DNA from: an uncultured Eisenbergiella sp.
GTDB lineage: Bacteria; Bacillota; Clostridia; Lachnospirales; Lachnospiraceae
NCBI GenBank assembly: GCA_948960675.1
Contig: CARDPF010000060.1
Span: forward strand, 1-13,283
Direction: 5' to 3'
DNA length: 13,283 nucleotides
Position numbers and translations under genes: made by a program. Below the pieces are notes generated by a model. It saw only the letters and a list, made by a program, of their open reading frames with translations. It had not been told where the DNA came from and searched no databases. Of this stretch, positions 1 through 7,415 are shown one piece after another (position 1 is the first letter of the stretch; every line of letters begins with the position of its first letter).

Positions 1-1389
1 GAGGATGCCAGATCCACAACGCTGGAACGGATCGGCGATATTTTTGACGATGTGGATGCCAACCGCATGCAGGAAGCGCTGGATGATGTGGTGAAACAGC
101 TGCAGACTTTATCTTTGCGTATCGGGCAGGGCGGCGAGGATAATCTGGTACGTTCCACCTTCTCCACATATTTAAACTATATTCACCAGAATGCCACGGA
201 TTTGGAAGGGATCCGCAAGGATCTGGAGGAAGAGATGGCCCTAAAGACGGTACCCGATATCAACGAGGCCATCAAGGAGATCGCAAAGCTTAACGAGACC
301 ATCCGTAATGCCCAGGTGATGGGGGATCCCGCACTGGAGTTGAAGGATGAGCGGAATTTAAAGCTGGATGAACTGGCGACCTGGCTGCCGATCAAGACCG
401 AGATCGGGAAGAAAGTGTTGGGCGGACAGTTTGAGGTAGAGACCCTAAAGGTCAGTCTGGTACAGCCGGACGGTTCCACCATTTCCCTTGTGGATGACGA
501 TCAGTATAACCAAATGGAGTTTGTTCCTGCGGATCCGGCGGTTGCAGGTTCCAAGAGCGGCGTTACCCTTAAGGATAAGGACGGCAATGCGATTACGGAC
601 AGCAACGGTGCGGCGGTGGGAACTTTGATGCAGGATACACTTTCCAACGGTGTCCTAAAGGGAAAGCTGCAGATGCTTAACTGCGAAGGGACATTTGATG
701 GCAGCGGTATTAAAGGGATTGGCTATTACCAGAAGATGTTGGATGCTTTTGTCTATACAATGGCCAAAGGCATGAACGACCTTAATATGCAATATATGGT
801 TCCGGGAACCCAGTTGGATGAAAAAGGGAACCCGGTGGAAGATGCAAACGGAAATCCGGTTATCATAACCGGTGCGGGCGGGCCGCTGTTTGAATCTTCC
901 GTTGCAGGGGAAGAGATTAATGCGCTAAATATTAAAATTGCTGATGACTGGATGAACGGTACTACGAAACTGATTCCGTCCAAGGAGGCGGCATTTGGAA
1001 ATACCAGTGCAACCGCGAATGATAATATTTTGCAGATGAAGGATTTTCTTTCCACCAAAGAAATTGACATTATCCATCCGGATTATTTGGATGGAGTGAC
1101 GGGGGATCCGATTTCCATCTTTAGGGGAACGCTTCCTGCGGGATATTCCAATATCCAGACAGAGTATGGTATTGATAAAAAGTCCACGGACAGCGCTTTG
1201 AAAAACCATACGTTGGTGTTGCAGGCTGCTGCGGATGCAAGGGAGTCCGTTATGGGCGTGAACTTGGACGAAGAAGTTATGGATCTTTTGAAATATGCCC
1301 AGTCTTACGGGGCGGCAGCGCGGTTGATGACCACAATGGATGAGGCGCTTGACAGGCTGATCAATAATACCGGTATCGTGGGCAGATAA
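1..1389 (+). CDS. flgK: Flagellar hook-associated protein 1 (FlgK), 5' end missing
   Basis: FlgK forms the first hook-filament junction layer outside the cell. The frame is open from base 1, so the gene starts upstream of the window and 462 C-terminal residues are visible; the GTG at 52 is internal. The conserved region with INEAI, IAKLNETI and LKDERNLKLDEL lies in the first third of the visible part. The typical end is present: a GVNLDEEVMDLLKYAQSY segment, then a helix with AARLMTTMDEALDRLIN, and a final GIVGR. This C-terminal helix is the rod/hook/filament-type zone through which such proteins pack. The middle is variable and includes a short Gly/Asn/Asp-rich stretch (GNPVEDANGNPV). flgL follows after 90 nt, the usual FlgK-FlgL order. 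Identity is firm from motifs and context. Confidence 0.95.
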   Translation, partial: EDARSTTLERIGDIFDDVDANRMQEALDDVVKQLQTLSLRIGQGGEDNLVRSTFSTYLNYIHQNATDLEGIRKDLEEEMALKTVPDINEAIKEIAKLNETIRNAQVMGDPALELKDERNLKLDELATWLPIKTEIGKKVLGGQFEVETLKVSLVQPDGSTISLVDDDQYNQMEFVPADPAVAGSKSGVTLKDKDGNAITDSNGAAVGTLMQDTLSNGVLKGKLQMLNCEGTFDGSGIKGIGYYQKMLDAFVYTMAKGMNDLNMQYMVPGTQLDEKGNPVEDANGNPVIITGAGGPLFESSVAGEEINALNIKIADDWMNGTTKLIPSKEAAFGNTSATANDNILQMKDFLSTKEIDIIHPDYLDGVTGDPISIFRGTLPAGYSNIQTEYGIDKKSTDSALKNHTLVLQAAADARESVMGVNLDEEVMDLLKYAQSYGAAARLMTTMDEALDRLINNTGIVGR

Positions 1390-1461
1390 TGGCGGGATTG
1401 CCGTTGGAAAGGGTTGTTACGGTTTGTGCAGGGAACTGTAGCAATGGATTTGGCAGATGAT

Positions 1462-1470
1462 AGAAGGAGA
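1462..1470 (+). promoter_or_regulatory. Ribosome binding site of flgL
   Basis: AGAAGGAGA lies 9 nt before the ATG at 1480. It decides the flgL start against the longer in-frame reading that begins at 1414. Confidence 0.75.
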
Positions 1471-1479
1471 GAAAATAAC

Positions 1480-2622
1480 ATGCGGATTACGACGAGTCAG
1501 ATTATGCGCAATTACCAGAGTTCGCTGATGAGCAACCTTGGCGGTCTGAGTGCCAAGCGTAATGCCATCCTGTCCGGCAAGAAGATTACCAATGCCTCAC
1601 AGGATCCCAGTACGGCTATGGTGGCTTCCAACTTGGAGCGGAGGTTGATACGGACGCAGAGTTACATAAACAGCATTGATGAGGTGCAGGCCCGGCAGGA
1701 TGAGCAGGAAAATGCGGTTATGCAGATTATCAATGCCTGTACGGATATCGGGGAGAATTTCTCCACCAGTGCGATGAACGATCCCACCGGGCCGGACGGA
1801 CGTATTACGTATGCGAAAAATCTGCGGGCGCTTCGGGATGAGATCGTGAGCAGTTTAAATGCCCAGTACAGCGATGAGTTTGTATTCGGCGGAAAAGCCG
1901 GGATGGAGGTGCCCTTTACCATCAACGGGGACGGGAAGCTGTGTTACCGGGATATCCCGGTGAGCAGGCCGTATGAACTGATGCCGAAAAAGTCGGATAA
2001 GGAATATGCCGACAAGATGATAGAGTGGGAAAAACAGAAAGCAGATGTGGATGCGGACTACCAAAAATATATGGACCGGCTGCAGGAACTTGCGGATGAA
2101 AAGGTCTATATGGATTTGGGCTTTGGCTTAGATTTCACGGAACGTGCCGGAAGTTCGGATGCAAACGGCAATCCCTACCGGGATGAGGTGATTTCTTCCA
2201 GTGCGTTTAACATTTCGATTCCGGGCATTAATATTGTGGGCTTTGACATGGATCAGGATCCCGACAATCAGGATCTTCCCAATAATGTGGTGGATTTGAT
2301 CAGCATGATGGCGGATCAGCTGGATAAGGGGGAAGATTTTGACCGGGAGACTTACGGCAGGTTGTGGATGAAGTTTAAGGATCGGGCAAAGGACATTGAT
2401 GATTTTGCCAGTACGCTGGGAACGAGAACCAATCTGTTGGATGCTACCAAGACGCGTATGACGGACAGTGAATTATCATTACAGACGGAAATTGACAATT
2501 TGGTGAATGCCGATCCGGCAGAGGCCATCATGGAGTATTCCTGGGCGGATTATACGTATAATGCGGCGTTGAAGGTCGGTACGAATATTCTTTCCAATTC
2601 TTTACTGGATTTTCTGAAATAA
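1480..2622 (+). CDS. flgL: Flagellar hook-associated protein 3 (FlgL)
   Basis: FlgL is the second hook-filament junction protein, on which flagellin assembles. The protein has 380 residues. The flagellin-like N-terminus opens MRITTSQIMRNYQSSL, followed by GKKITNASQDPSTA (about 33-46) and FVFGGK (about 134-139). The C-terminal flagellin-like helix carries LGTRTNLLDATKTRM (about 313-327) and ends in SNSLLDFLK. The ATG at 1480 is chosen because AGAAGGAGA (1462-1470) sits about 9 nt upstream and the family N-terminus begins exactly there; an upstream in-frame ATG at 1414 would add 22 unrelated residues. A charged, probably helical segment at about 163-211, rich in Lys, Glu and Asp, makes it longer than the roughly 300 residues common in the family. 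Confidence 0.95.
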   Translation: MRITTSQIMRNYQSSLMSNLGGLSAKRNAILSGKKITNASQDPSTAMVASNLERRLIRTQSYINSIDEVQARQDEQENAVMQIINACTDIGENFSTSAMNDPTGPDGRITYAKNLRALRDEIVSSLNAQYSDEFVFGGKAGMEVPFTINGDGKLCYRDIPVSRPYELMPKKSDKEYADKMIEWEKQKADVDADYQKYMDRLQELADEKVYMDLGFGLDFTERAGSSDANGNPYRDEVISSSAFNISIPGINIVGFDMDQDPDNQDLPNNVVDLISMMADQLDKGEDFDRETYGRLWMKFKDRAKDIDDFASTLGTRTNLLDATKTRMTDSELSLQTEIDNLVNADPAEAIMEYSWADYTYNAALKVGTNILSNSLLDFLK

Positions 2623-2643
2623 CGGAGAGTGGGGTGTGATTAC

Positions 2644-3261
2644 GTGGAACAGCTATTGCAGATAACGACGATACCGATTAATTATGAGTTAAAGGTGACG
2701 AACGCGCGGCTGGAGCGCCAGAGCGGCACTACGGAGTTGGAGATCAGCAGAGACAAGGGCGGTCTGCATATCAAAAGCCATCCCGTAAAACTCAACATTG
2801 ATACCTTTGAAGCGCGCAATTCTGTGGTACCTTCCGTGGCAACAGCGATTAAGCAGACCGGAACCAAGGGCCTGACAGCGGCATACAGCGCAACGGCGCG
2901 GTATGCCAGCGAAGGAAAGCTGATGGTTTCGGCACAGATCGGGGAAGGCGCAGAGACTCTTGACCAGATTCTGGCGCAGAGAACGGCGCGTCCCACTGGG
3001 GCTTTTAAGATGGGGTTCATTCCCTCCGCCCCGGTGGAGTTGTCTGCCACGGAGCCGGATTTTACGATTGAATATGAGATGGATAAACTGAACTTTGACT
3101 GGATGGTAGACAAGGGACAGGTGGAATTTATTCCCGGCGATGTGGAGCTTTCCATTACCCAGTATCCGGATGTAAAGATTGAATATGTGGGCAAACCGCT
3201 TTATGTGCCGCCCAGTGCCGGAGAGATGTTTGTGGGCCAGAATGTGGATGTCAAGGCGTAA
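2644..3261 (+). CDS. DUF6470 family protein (YviE-like)
   Basis: This is a 205-residue cytoplasmic protein without signal peptide or membrane segment. It matches the DUF6470 family, whose B. subtilis member YviE sits in the same place between flgL and fliW. Visible family features are the N-terminal LLQITTIPINYEL, short beta-type repeats with alternating hydrophobic residues, and the C-terminal PDVKIEYVGKPLYVPPSAG. The function of the family is not established; a link to filament assembly is inferred from context only. The start is taken as GTG 2644, which has GGGGTG (2631-2636) 7 nt upstream and gives the family N-terminus. A GTG at 2629 would add five residues and leave almost no room for a binding site after the flgL stop at 2620-2622. 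Confidence 0.85.
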   Translation: MEQLLQITTIPINYELKVTNARLERQSGTTELEISRDKGGLHIKSHPVKLNIDTFEARNSVVPSVATAIKQTGTKGLTAAYSATARYASEGKLMVSAQIGEGAETLDQILAQRTARPTGAFKMGFIPSAPVELSATEPDFTIEYEMDKLNFDWMVDKGQVEFIPGDVELSITQYPDVKIEYVGKPLYVPPSAGEMFVGQNVDVKA

Positions 3262-3296
3262 AACGGTTACGGTCGGATATTGCAGAAAGGTGTTTT

Positions 3297-3749
3297 ATGG
3301 AGATCAATACCCTTTATTATGGCAAAATGGAATGTCAGGAAAATGAAATTGTGCATTTTTCGGAAGGTCTTTTTGGCTTTGAAAGCCAAAAAGACTTTCT
3401 GCCTATTCCTTTCGAGGAGGAAAAAGATACCGTTTTATGCTTGCAGAGCGTGACGGAGCGGGATGTATGTTTTGTTATTATGAATCCCTTTCAGCTGGAC
3501 AATGACTATGATCCCGTCTTGAAGAGGGAAGATTATGCGGCCTTGGGGACGGAGGAGGAGAAAGCGCTTTCTTTCTATGTGATCTGTGTGATGCGCCAGA
3601 GTATGGAGGAGTGCACGGTGAATATGAAGTGCCCCATTGTGGTTAATACAAAGAGCAGGCAGGCGGTGCAGGTGATTTTGGAAAATAAGGCATATAAATT
3701 CCGGCATTCACTTTCCGAATTTTTAGGAGGGGGGAATGCGGTATGCTGA
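3297..3749 (+). CDS. fliW: Flagellar assembly factor FliW
   Basis: FliW (150 residues) is a small cytoplasmic beta-barrel protein. In the family it binds flagellin and, when flagellin has been exported, binds and antagonises CsrA, so that flagellin translation is tied to secretion. Family signatures are visible: HFSEGLFGFES (20-30), LQS near 49-51, FVIMNPF (59-65), PIVVNTKSRQAVQVIL (113-128) and the closing KFRHSLSEF (134-142). The ATG at 3297 is preceded by AGAAAGGTG (3284-3292). The gene overlaps csrA by 7 nt (3743-3749) and carries the csrA ribosome binding site inside its last codons, which implies co-translation in a matched ratio. The neighbour pair FliW-CsrA makes the assignment secure. 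Confidence 0.95.
   Translation: MEINTLYYGKMECQENEIVHFSEGLFGFESQKDFLPIPFEEEKDTVLCLQSVTERDVCFVIMNPFQLDNDYDPVLKREDYAALGTEEEKALSFYVICVMRQSMEECTVNMKCPIVVNTKSRQAVQVILENKAYKFRHSLSEFLGGGNAVC
3725..3734 (+). promoter_or_regulatory. csrA ribosome binding site with GGA motifs inside fliW
   Basis: AGGAGGGGGG stands 8 nt before the csrA ATG at 3743, within fliW. It is a strong Shine-Dalgarno sequence and contains the GGA core that CsrA proteins recognise. It lies in the 24-nt interval between GCATTC (3704-3709) and GAATGC (3734-3739), which could pair as a 6-bp stem. Autoregulation by CsrA is possible but is inferred only. Confidence 0.6.
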
Positions 3750-3985
3750 TCCTTCAAAGAAAAAAGGGGGAATCAATTGTCATCGGCAGCGACATTATCG
3801 TTTCCGTGTCGGACGTGGGAACGGATTGGGTGAAGCTTGCGATAGATGCGCCGCCGAAGGTAAAGGTGCTGCGCTCTGAACTTTTGGAAGCGGCGCAGGC
3901 CAATCAGGAAGCGGCGCTTGGCGGCGGTTCCATTATGGACATCAAAAAATTGTTGGAGAATGGACGGGATAAAGGGGAGTCATGA
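3743..3985 (+). CDS. csrA: Carbon storage/flagellin translation regulator CsrA
   Basis: CsrA is a dimeric RNA-binding protein that represses translation by covering GGA-containing ribosome binding sites, in Firmicutes chiefly that of flagellin. The 80-residue product starts MLILQRKKGESIVIG, with the RNA-contact residues L4 and R6 and the second contact residue R44 (VKVLRSELLE). The usual His before R44 is Leu here. The core ends near residue 58, and a tail of about 20 residues (GGGSIMDIKKLLENG) extends it beyond the 61 residues of E. coli CsrA, as in other Gram-positive members. It overlaps fliW upstream by 7 nt. Its stop overlaps the start of the next gene as ATGA (3982-3985). Function follows from the family and the adjacent fliW. 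Confidence 0.95.
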   Translation: MLILQRKKGESIVIGSDIIVSVSDVGTDWVKLAIDAPPKVKVLRSELLEAAQANQEAALGGGSIMDIKKLLENGRDKGES

Positions 3986-6132
3986 AAAAATACAGAATGA
4001 ATCAATGGCTGGCCGCAGCGGTTATAGCGCTTGCGGGAGCCTTTTTGTGTTTGGGGAAAGCAAAGGCGGCCGGTTCTACCGGTGATTTTACAGTAAAGGG
4101 CGGCAATTATGGGACAGACTACAGTTATGCGAACCATGTACTGACTGTATTGACCGAAATGCCGCTCACTGTGTCCGGGGAGACTACGAGCGATACGATA
4201 CAGATTAAAGGCGGCATTCAGGCCAAGCTTACGCTGGACAGTATTTATGTCCGCGTGACCAAAAATGCGGCCTTGGACGTGCAGGATGCACAGCTGGATT
4301 TGACAATTAAAGGCGATAATGTCTTAAAGAGCGGTATGCGCCAGCCCGGTATTTTGGTGGGCAAGGACGGGAAGGTGTCCATATCCGGAGGAAAGAGGGA
4401 CATCCTAAATGCTACGGGGGGCGCGCAGGCGGCAGGAATCGGTTCCAATGCGGATGCTCCTTGTGGAAGCGTTGTCATTTCCGGCGGTACGGTTTATGCC
4501 ACCGGCGGTATGAAAGGGGCGGGTATCGGCGCAGGCAGCGGTCAGGATTGTGGAGACCTGACCTTTGCAGGCGGACGTGTTGTGGCGCGCGGCGGAAGTC
4601 AGGCCGTGGATCTGGGGGCTTTTCAGGATAAGGGAAAGTGTGGGCAGATTCTTTTACAGGGAGGCTTGCTCTATGCGGATGAGATCTCCCATGACCTTAC
4701 TTTCGAGGGCGGTATTCTCGTTTCCGGCGACAATATAGAGGTACAGGGAAGACAGATCTTAAGCTATCCCCTTGACATACAGGCAAATCAGACGCTGCTG
4801 GTTCCGGAGGGGAGTGAACTGACGATTCCGGCGGACATGGAGTGTACCAATGCAGGTACGATTTATGTATATGGGGACCTGCACGTAAACGGTCAAATTA
4901 TGAATGAAGGTGAGATCACGGATTATAGCGGTCAGCTTTCCGATAATAGTGGTGTTACGGGTAACAATGTGATAGAGGGAAGCGTCTGGGATATCCGGAT
5001 GGAAAACGGGAGCGTTATTTTTACCAGGGACGGTTATGAACAGGACGGGATGGAGTTTACTCCCGAAAAAGGGGAGAAGGAGCCTTATCGCATATACGGC
5101 GGCGGCAAAAGCCTGGATAAGTCCATCACGGTGGAAAAGGGTGTATCTGTGGAACTGATACTGGATGATGTGTGGCTGTCTCCTTCCGGAAACGATTATG
5201 CCCTGACATTGCGCCAGAATGCAAAGGTGTCGGTGGAATTGCAGGGGGAGAACCGTTTTAGGGGAGGAAGCAATGCCCTTAGCGGCAGCGTCCTGACAGA
5301 GAAGAACGCTTCCCTGGAGGTCAAGGGAGACGGTTCTTTGGCACTGGAGAGCGACGGCGGCGGAAAAATCGTTATGTATGGTTCCGTAGTGGCAGATAGC
5401 AGGAAGAATCGGGTGGAAGAGGAAAAACCGGATGATGGAGACCCGGAAGAAGAACAGGGTGGAAACGAAGACGATGAAGAGTCGGACGACGAAGATGGAA
5501 GGGATGCCGAAGAAGGGAATGTTTCCCTGGATTTGGAGAGTGGGGAAACGGTGAGCGCTTCCGAAACGGAACTTTCGGGTCTGGGATATCAGGATATCCT
5601 TTCGGTGGCGGTGAGTGTGGAAGATAAGGAGTCTGCAGTCACCTTTGAGAGGGAAGTATTGGAGACGCTGGCAGATAAGGGGGCGGACCTGCAGGTTTCC
5701 AGCGGACAGCGTCTGGAAATGGATTTGGATACCAAGGCAGTGGAAGATCTCCTCTCTGCCACCAACGGAGATGTAACCTTGTTGGTGAAGCCTTTTACCC
5801 TGACAGACCAGTTTCCACTGGCGAAAAAGGCGGTAGGCTCCAGACCGATTTTCGATATTCAGGTATACGATCAGGGCTACCGGGAAAAACGCCTGAAAAA
5901 TGTAAATTTCCCCAACGGAAAGGTCGTGTTGTCCGCTCCATACCGTTTGGCCAGAAATGAAAAGATGGAGCATGTGGCGCTGATATATGTGGGGGGAAAC
6001 AACCAGGTGGATTGGCTCAAAGGTTCCTATTACGATACAGAAAAAGGGGAAGTAGTCGCCCAGGTACATCATTTCAGCGTATACGCCGTCGGTAACATGC
6101 AGTCCGCTACCGTCTCCGGAAACGGGCTGTGA
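3982..6132 (+). CDS. Large secreted beta-repeat protein of unknown function
   Basis: I do not recognise a specific gene. The 716-residue product has a clear Sec signal peptide: a basic start, a hydrophobic core at about 9-25, and likely cleavage after A29 in AKA. No lipobox, LPXTG, C-terminal membrane segment or SLH domain is seen, so it is probably released or held non-covalently. Residues 35-140 form a beta-rich module. Residues 150-237 hold three 29-30-residue Gly-Gly repeats, each with a Cys-Gly step (C161, C190, C220). Residues 336-470 resemble the first module again. Then come a very acidic linker (about 477-512) and a C-terminal domain (about 595-705) ending HHFSVYAVG, a type common in clostridial surface proteins. 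Such repeats suggest a stacked beta-solenoid, possibly for adhesion or glycan binding (inference). It overlaps csrA by 4 nt (ATGA), with AAAGGGGAG just ahead. Confidence 0.8.
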   Translation: MKKYRMNQWLAAAVIALAGAFLCLGKAKAAGSTGDFTVKGGNYGTDYSYANHVLTVLTEMPLTVSGETTSDTIQIKGGIQAKLTLDSIYVRVTKNAALDVQDAQLDLTIKGDNVLKSGMRQPGILVGKDGKVSISGGKRDILNATGGAQAAGIGSNADAPCGSVVISGGTVYATGGMKGAGIGAGSGQDCGDLTFAGGRVVARGGSQAVDLGAFQDKGKCGQILLQGGLLYADEISHDLTFEGGILVSGDNIEVQGRQILSYPLDIQANQTLLVPEGSELTIPADMECTNAGTIYVYGDLHVNGQIMNEGEITDYSGQLSDNSGVTGNNVIEGSVWDIRMENGSVIFTRDGYEQDGMEFTPEKGEKEPYRIYGGGKSLDKSITVEKGVSVELILDDVWLSPSGNDYALTLRQNAKVSVELQGENRFRGGSNALSGSVLTEKNASLEVKGDGSLALESDGGGKIVMYGSVVADSRKNRVEEEKPDDGDPEEEQGGNEDDEESDDEDGRDAEEGNVSLDLESGETVSASETELSGLGYQDILSVAVSVEDKESAVTFEREVLETLADKGADLQVSSGQRLEMDLDTKAVEDLLSATNGDVTLLVKPFTLTDQFPLAKKAVGSRPIFDIQVYDQGYREKRLKNVNFPNGKVVLSAPYRLARNEKMEHVALIYVGGNNQVDWLKGSYYDTEKGEVVAQVHHFSVYAVGNMQSATVSGNGL
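4429..4692 (+). repeat. Three coding repeats of 29-30 residues with Cys-Gly step
   Basis: Within the secreted protein, three successive units share the plan (A)GIG...CG-hydrophobic strand-GG-hydrophobic strand-A. The matching steps are CGSVVISGGTVYA, CGDLTFAGGRVVA and CGQILLQGGLLYA. The cysteines are 29 and 30 residues apart. The third unit has lost the GIG motif (it reads VDLGA). This spacing fits rungs of a beta-solenoid. Confidence 0.75.
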
Positions 6133-6240
6133 GCCGCTTGCGGCGGGAAGGCTCCCCGTGGGATTTGTGGTGCCTGGAGAGGGCAGGACACAGGGGAGGA
6201 TGGCAGGGGAAAAGCTGGAACATATTTCTTTAAACACATT

Positions 6241-6288
6241 TCAGGCCCCGGGAGGAGACGGTTGCAGCCGTCTCCTCCCGGGGCCTGA
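6241..6288. terminator. Perfect 21-bp hairpin between convergent operons
   Basis: Bases 6241-6261 pair without mismatch with 6268-6288 around a 6-nt loop (TTGCAG). The stem is GC-rich. On the plus strand it is followed by TTTTA (6289-6293), which fits an intrinsic terminator for the flgK-to-secreted-protein unit, although the T-run is short. On the minus strand it lies 21 nt past the cheB stop, but the sequence after it (AATGTGTTT) is a poor T-tract, so termination in that direction is less certain. Confidence 0.75.
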
Positions 6289-6308
6289 TTTTAAGCACTC
6301 CCGGTTTC

Positions 6309-7388
6309 CTATTTTAGCTTATTAAGGTGGTTGAGCAGAACGCGGGGGATATTGGCGCAGGAGGACTGGGTACACACGCCTCCGATGTCGTATGCCACCA
6401 TAGGCATTCCGTATACGACGCAGGATTCCCGGTCCTGCCCGATGGTGTAAGCGCCGGATTTGCGCATCCGCAATAGACCGTCCGCGCCGTCTGCACCCAT
6501 ACCGGTGAGGATGATACCGATGCCGTTTTTGCCAACGGTCTCTGCCATGGAGCGGAAAAGCACATCCACGGAAGGCATATGGCCGCTCACCTTTTCACCG
6601 GTAAAGCAGCTTACCGAATAGCTGGAGCCGATGCGCACCACCTTCATGTGCTGGTTGCCGGGGGCGATGAGCACGGTGCCGCGTTCAATACGGTCGCCGT
6701 TGCTGGCTTCTTTGACATGCAGCTTACAGAGCCGGTCCAAACGTTCCGCATACATCTTGGTAAAGCCTTCCGGCATATGCTGGGTGACTACAATGCCGGG
6801 CATATCCGCCGGAAGATCCTGCAAAACCTGAAGCGTGGCTTCCGTACCGCCGGTCGAGGCTCCGATGGCAATGACCGTGGAACTCATGGCCAGAGGGCTT
6901 GATGACGAAAGCTGCAGCTTGGGCGCCATCGGGGAAACCATCGGGCGCGTGCCGCTGACAGAGGCGGCTGTGGAAGGAATCCTGACTTTAGAGCGGGAGG
7001 CCACTACAACCTTATTGGCCAGGGCGGCTATAAAATCCTGCCGGTTAAAATTGGCAGTGGGATCCGGTTTCCGGACAAAATCAACCGCACCGTGGGATAA
7101 CGCGTCGAATACGGTCATATTAACGGAAGAAACCAAAATAACGGGAATCGGATTCCGGGGCAAAACCTGCTTTAAGAATTCTATGCCGTTCATTTTGGGC
7201 ATTTCAATATCCATGGTAATCACATCCGGCTTGCACTCGGGCAGTTTGCCGATCGCGTCCAGTGCATTGGAAACATAACCTACAATCTGGATGCGTTTAT
7301 TGGCAACCGGAAGGCTGTTTGTAAGAAAATGGCCAAAGACGATGGAATCGTCCACGACCATAACCCTGATGGGTGAATTTGTGAGCAT
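6309..7388 (-). CDS. cheB: Chemotaxis response regulator protein-glutamate methylesterase CheB
   Basis: CheB removes methyl groups from receptor glutamates and deamidates glutamines; phosphorylation by CheA activates it. The protein has 359 residues. An N-terminal receiver domain carries the acidic pair D13/D14 (VDDS), the phospho-acceptor D60 in TMDIEMP, S87/S88 and K107 (VRKP). A Ser/Pro-rich linker (about 130-168) follows. The C-terminal methylesterase domain shows a full catalytic triad: S177 in GASTGG, H204 in TQHMPEGF and D300 in GMGADGADG. Length and domain order are normal. It is the last gene of the che operon, 27 nt behind cheR, with AAAGGACAGG upstream of the ATG at 7388. Confidence 0.97.
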   Translation of the reverse strand: MLTNSPIRVMVVDDSIVFGHFLTNSLPVANKRIQIVGYVSNALDAIGKLPECKPDVITMDIEMPKMNGIEFLKQVLPRNPIPVILVSSVNMTVFDALSHGAVDFVRKPDPTANFNRQDFIAALANKVVVASRSKVRIPSTAASVSGTRPMVSPMAPKLQLSSSSPLAMSSTVIAIGASTGGTEATLQVLQDLPADMPGIVVTQHMPEGFTKMYAERLDRLCKLHVKEASNGDRIERGTVLIAPGNQHMKVVRIGSSYSVSCFTGEKVSGHMPSVDVLFRSMAETVGKNGIGIILTGMGADGADGLLRMRKSGAYTIGQDRESCVVYGMPMVAYDIGGVCTQSSCANIPRVLLNHLNKLK

Positions 7389-7415
7389 ATCTTTTACCTG
7401 TCCTTTTTGTTACCG

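Noticed and set aside
1414..1479. N-terminal extension of FlgL from an upstream ATG
   Set aside because: The FlgL family N-terminus and a good ribosome binding site both point to 1480.
4937..4945. CCGATAAT inside the secreted protein gene, resembling a sigma-28 -10 element
   Set aside because: It lies inside coding sequence, lacks the leading G and has no TAAA at the right distance.
4759..6237. Long open frame of 492 codons on the minus strand opposite the secreted protein gene
   Set aside because: It is antisense to a gene with signal peptide and domain structure, is rich in His, Ile, Leu and Phe with no recognisable domain, and is best explained as a shadow of the opposite strand's codon use.
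6200..6325. Short reading frame of 41 codons (plus strand) after the secreted protein gene, with AGGGGAGG directly before its ATG
   Set aside because: The binding site has no spacing to the ATG, the frame runs through the terminator stem and into the cheB 3' end, and its sequence resembles nothing known.
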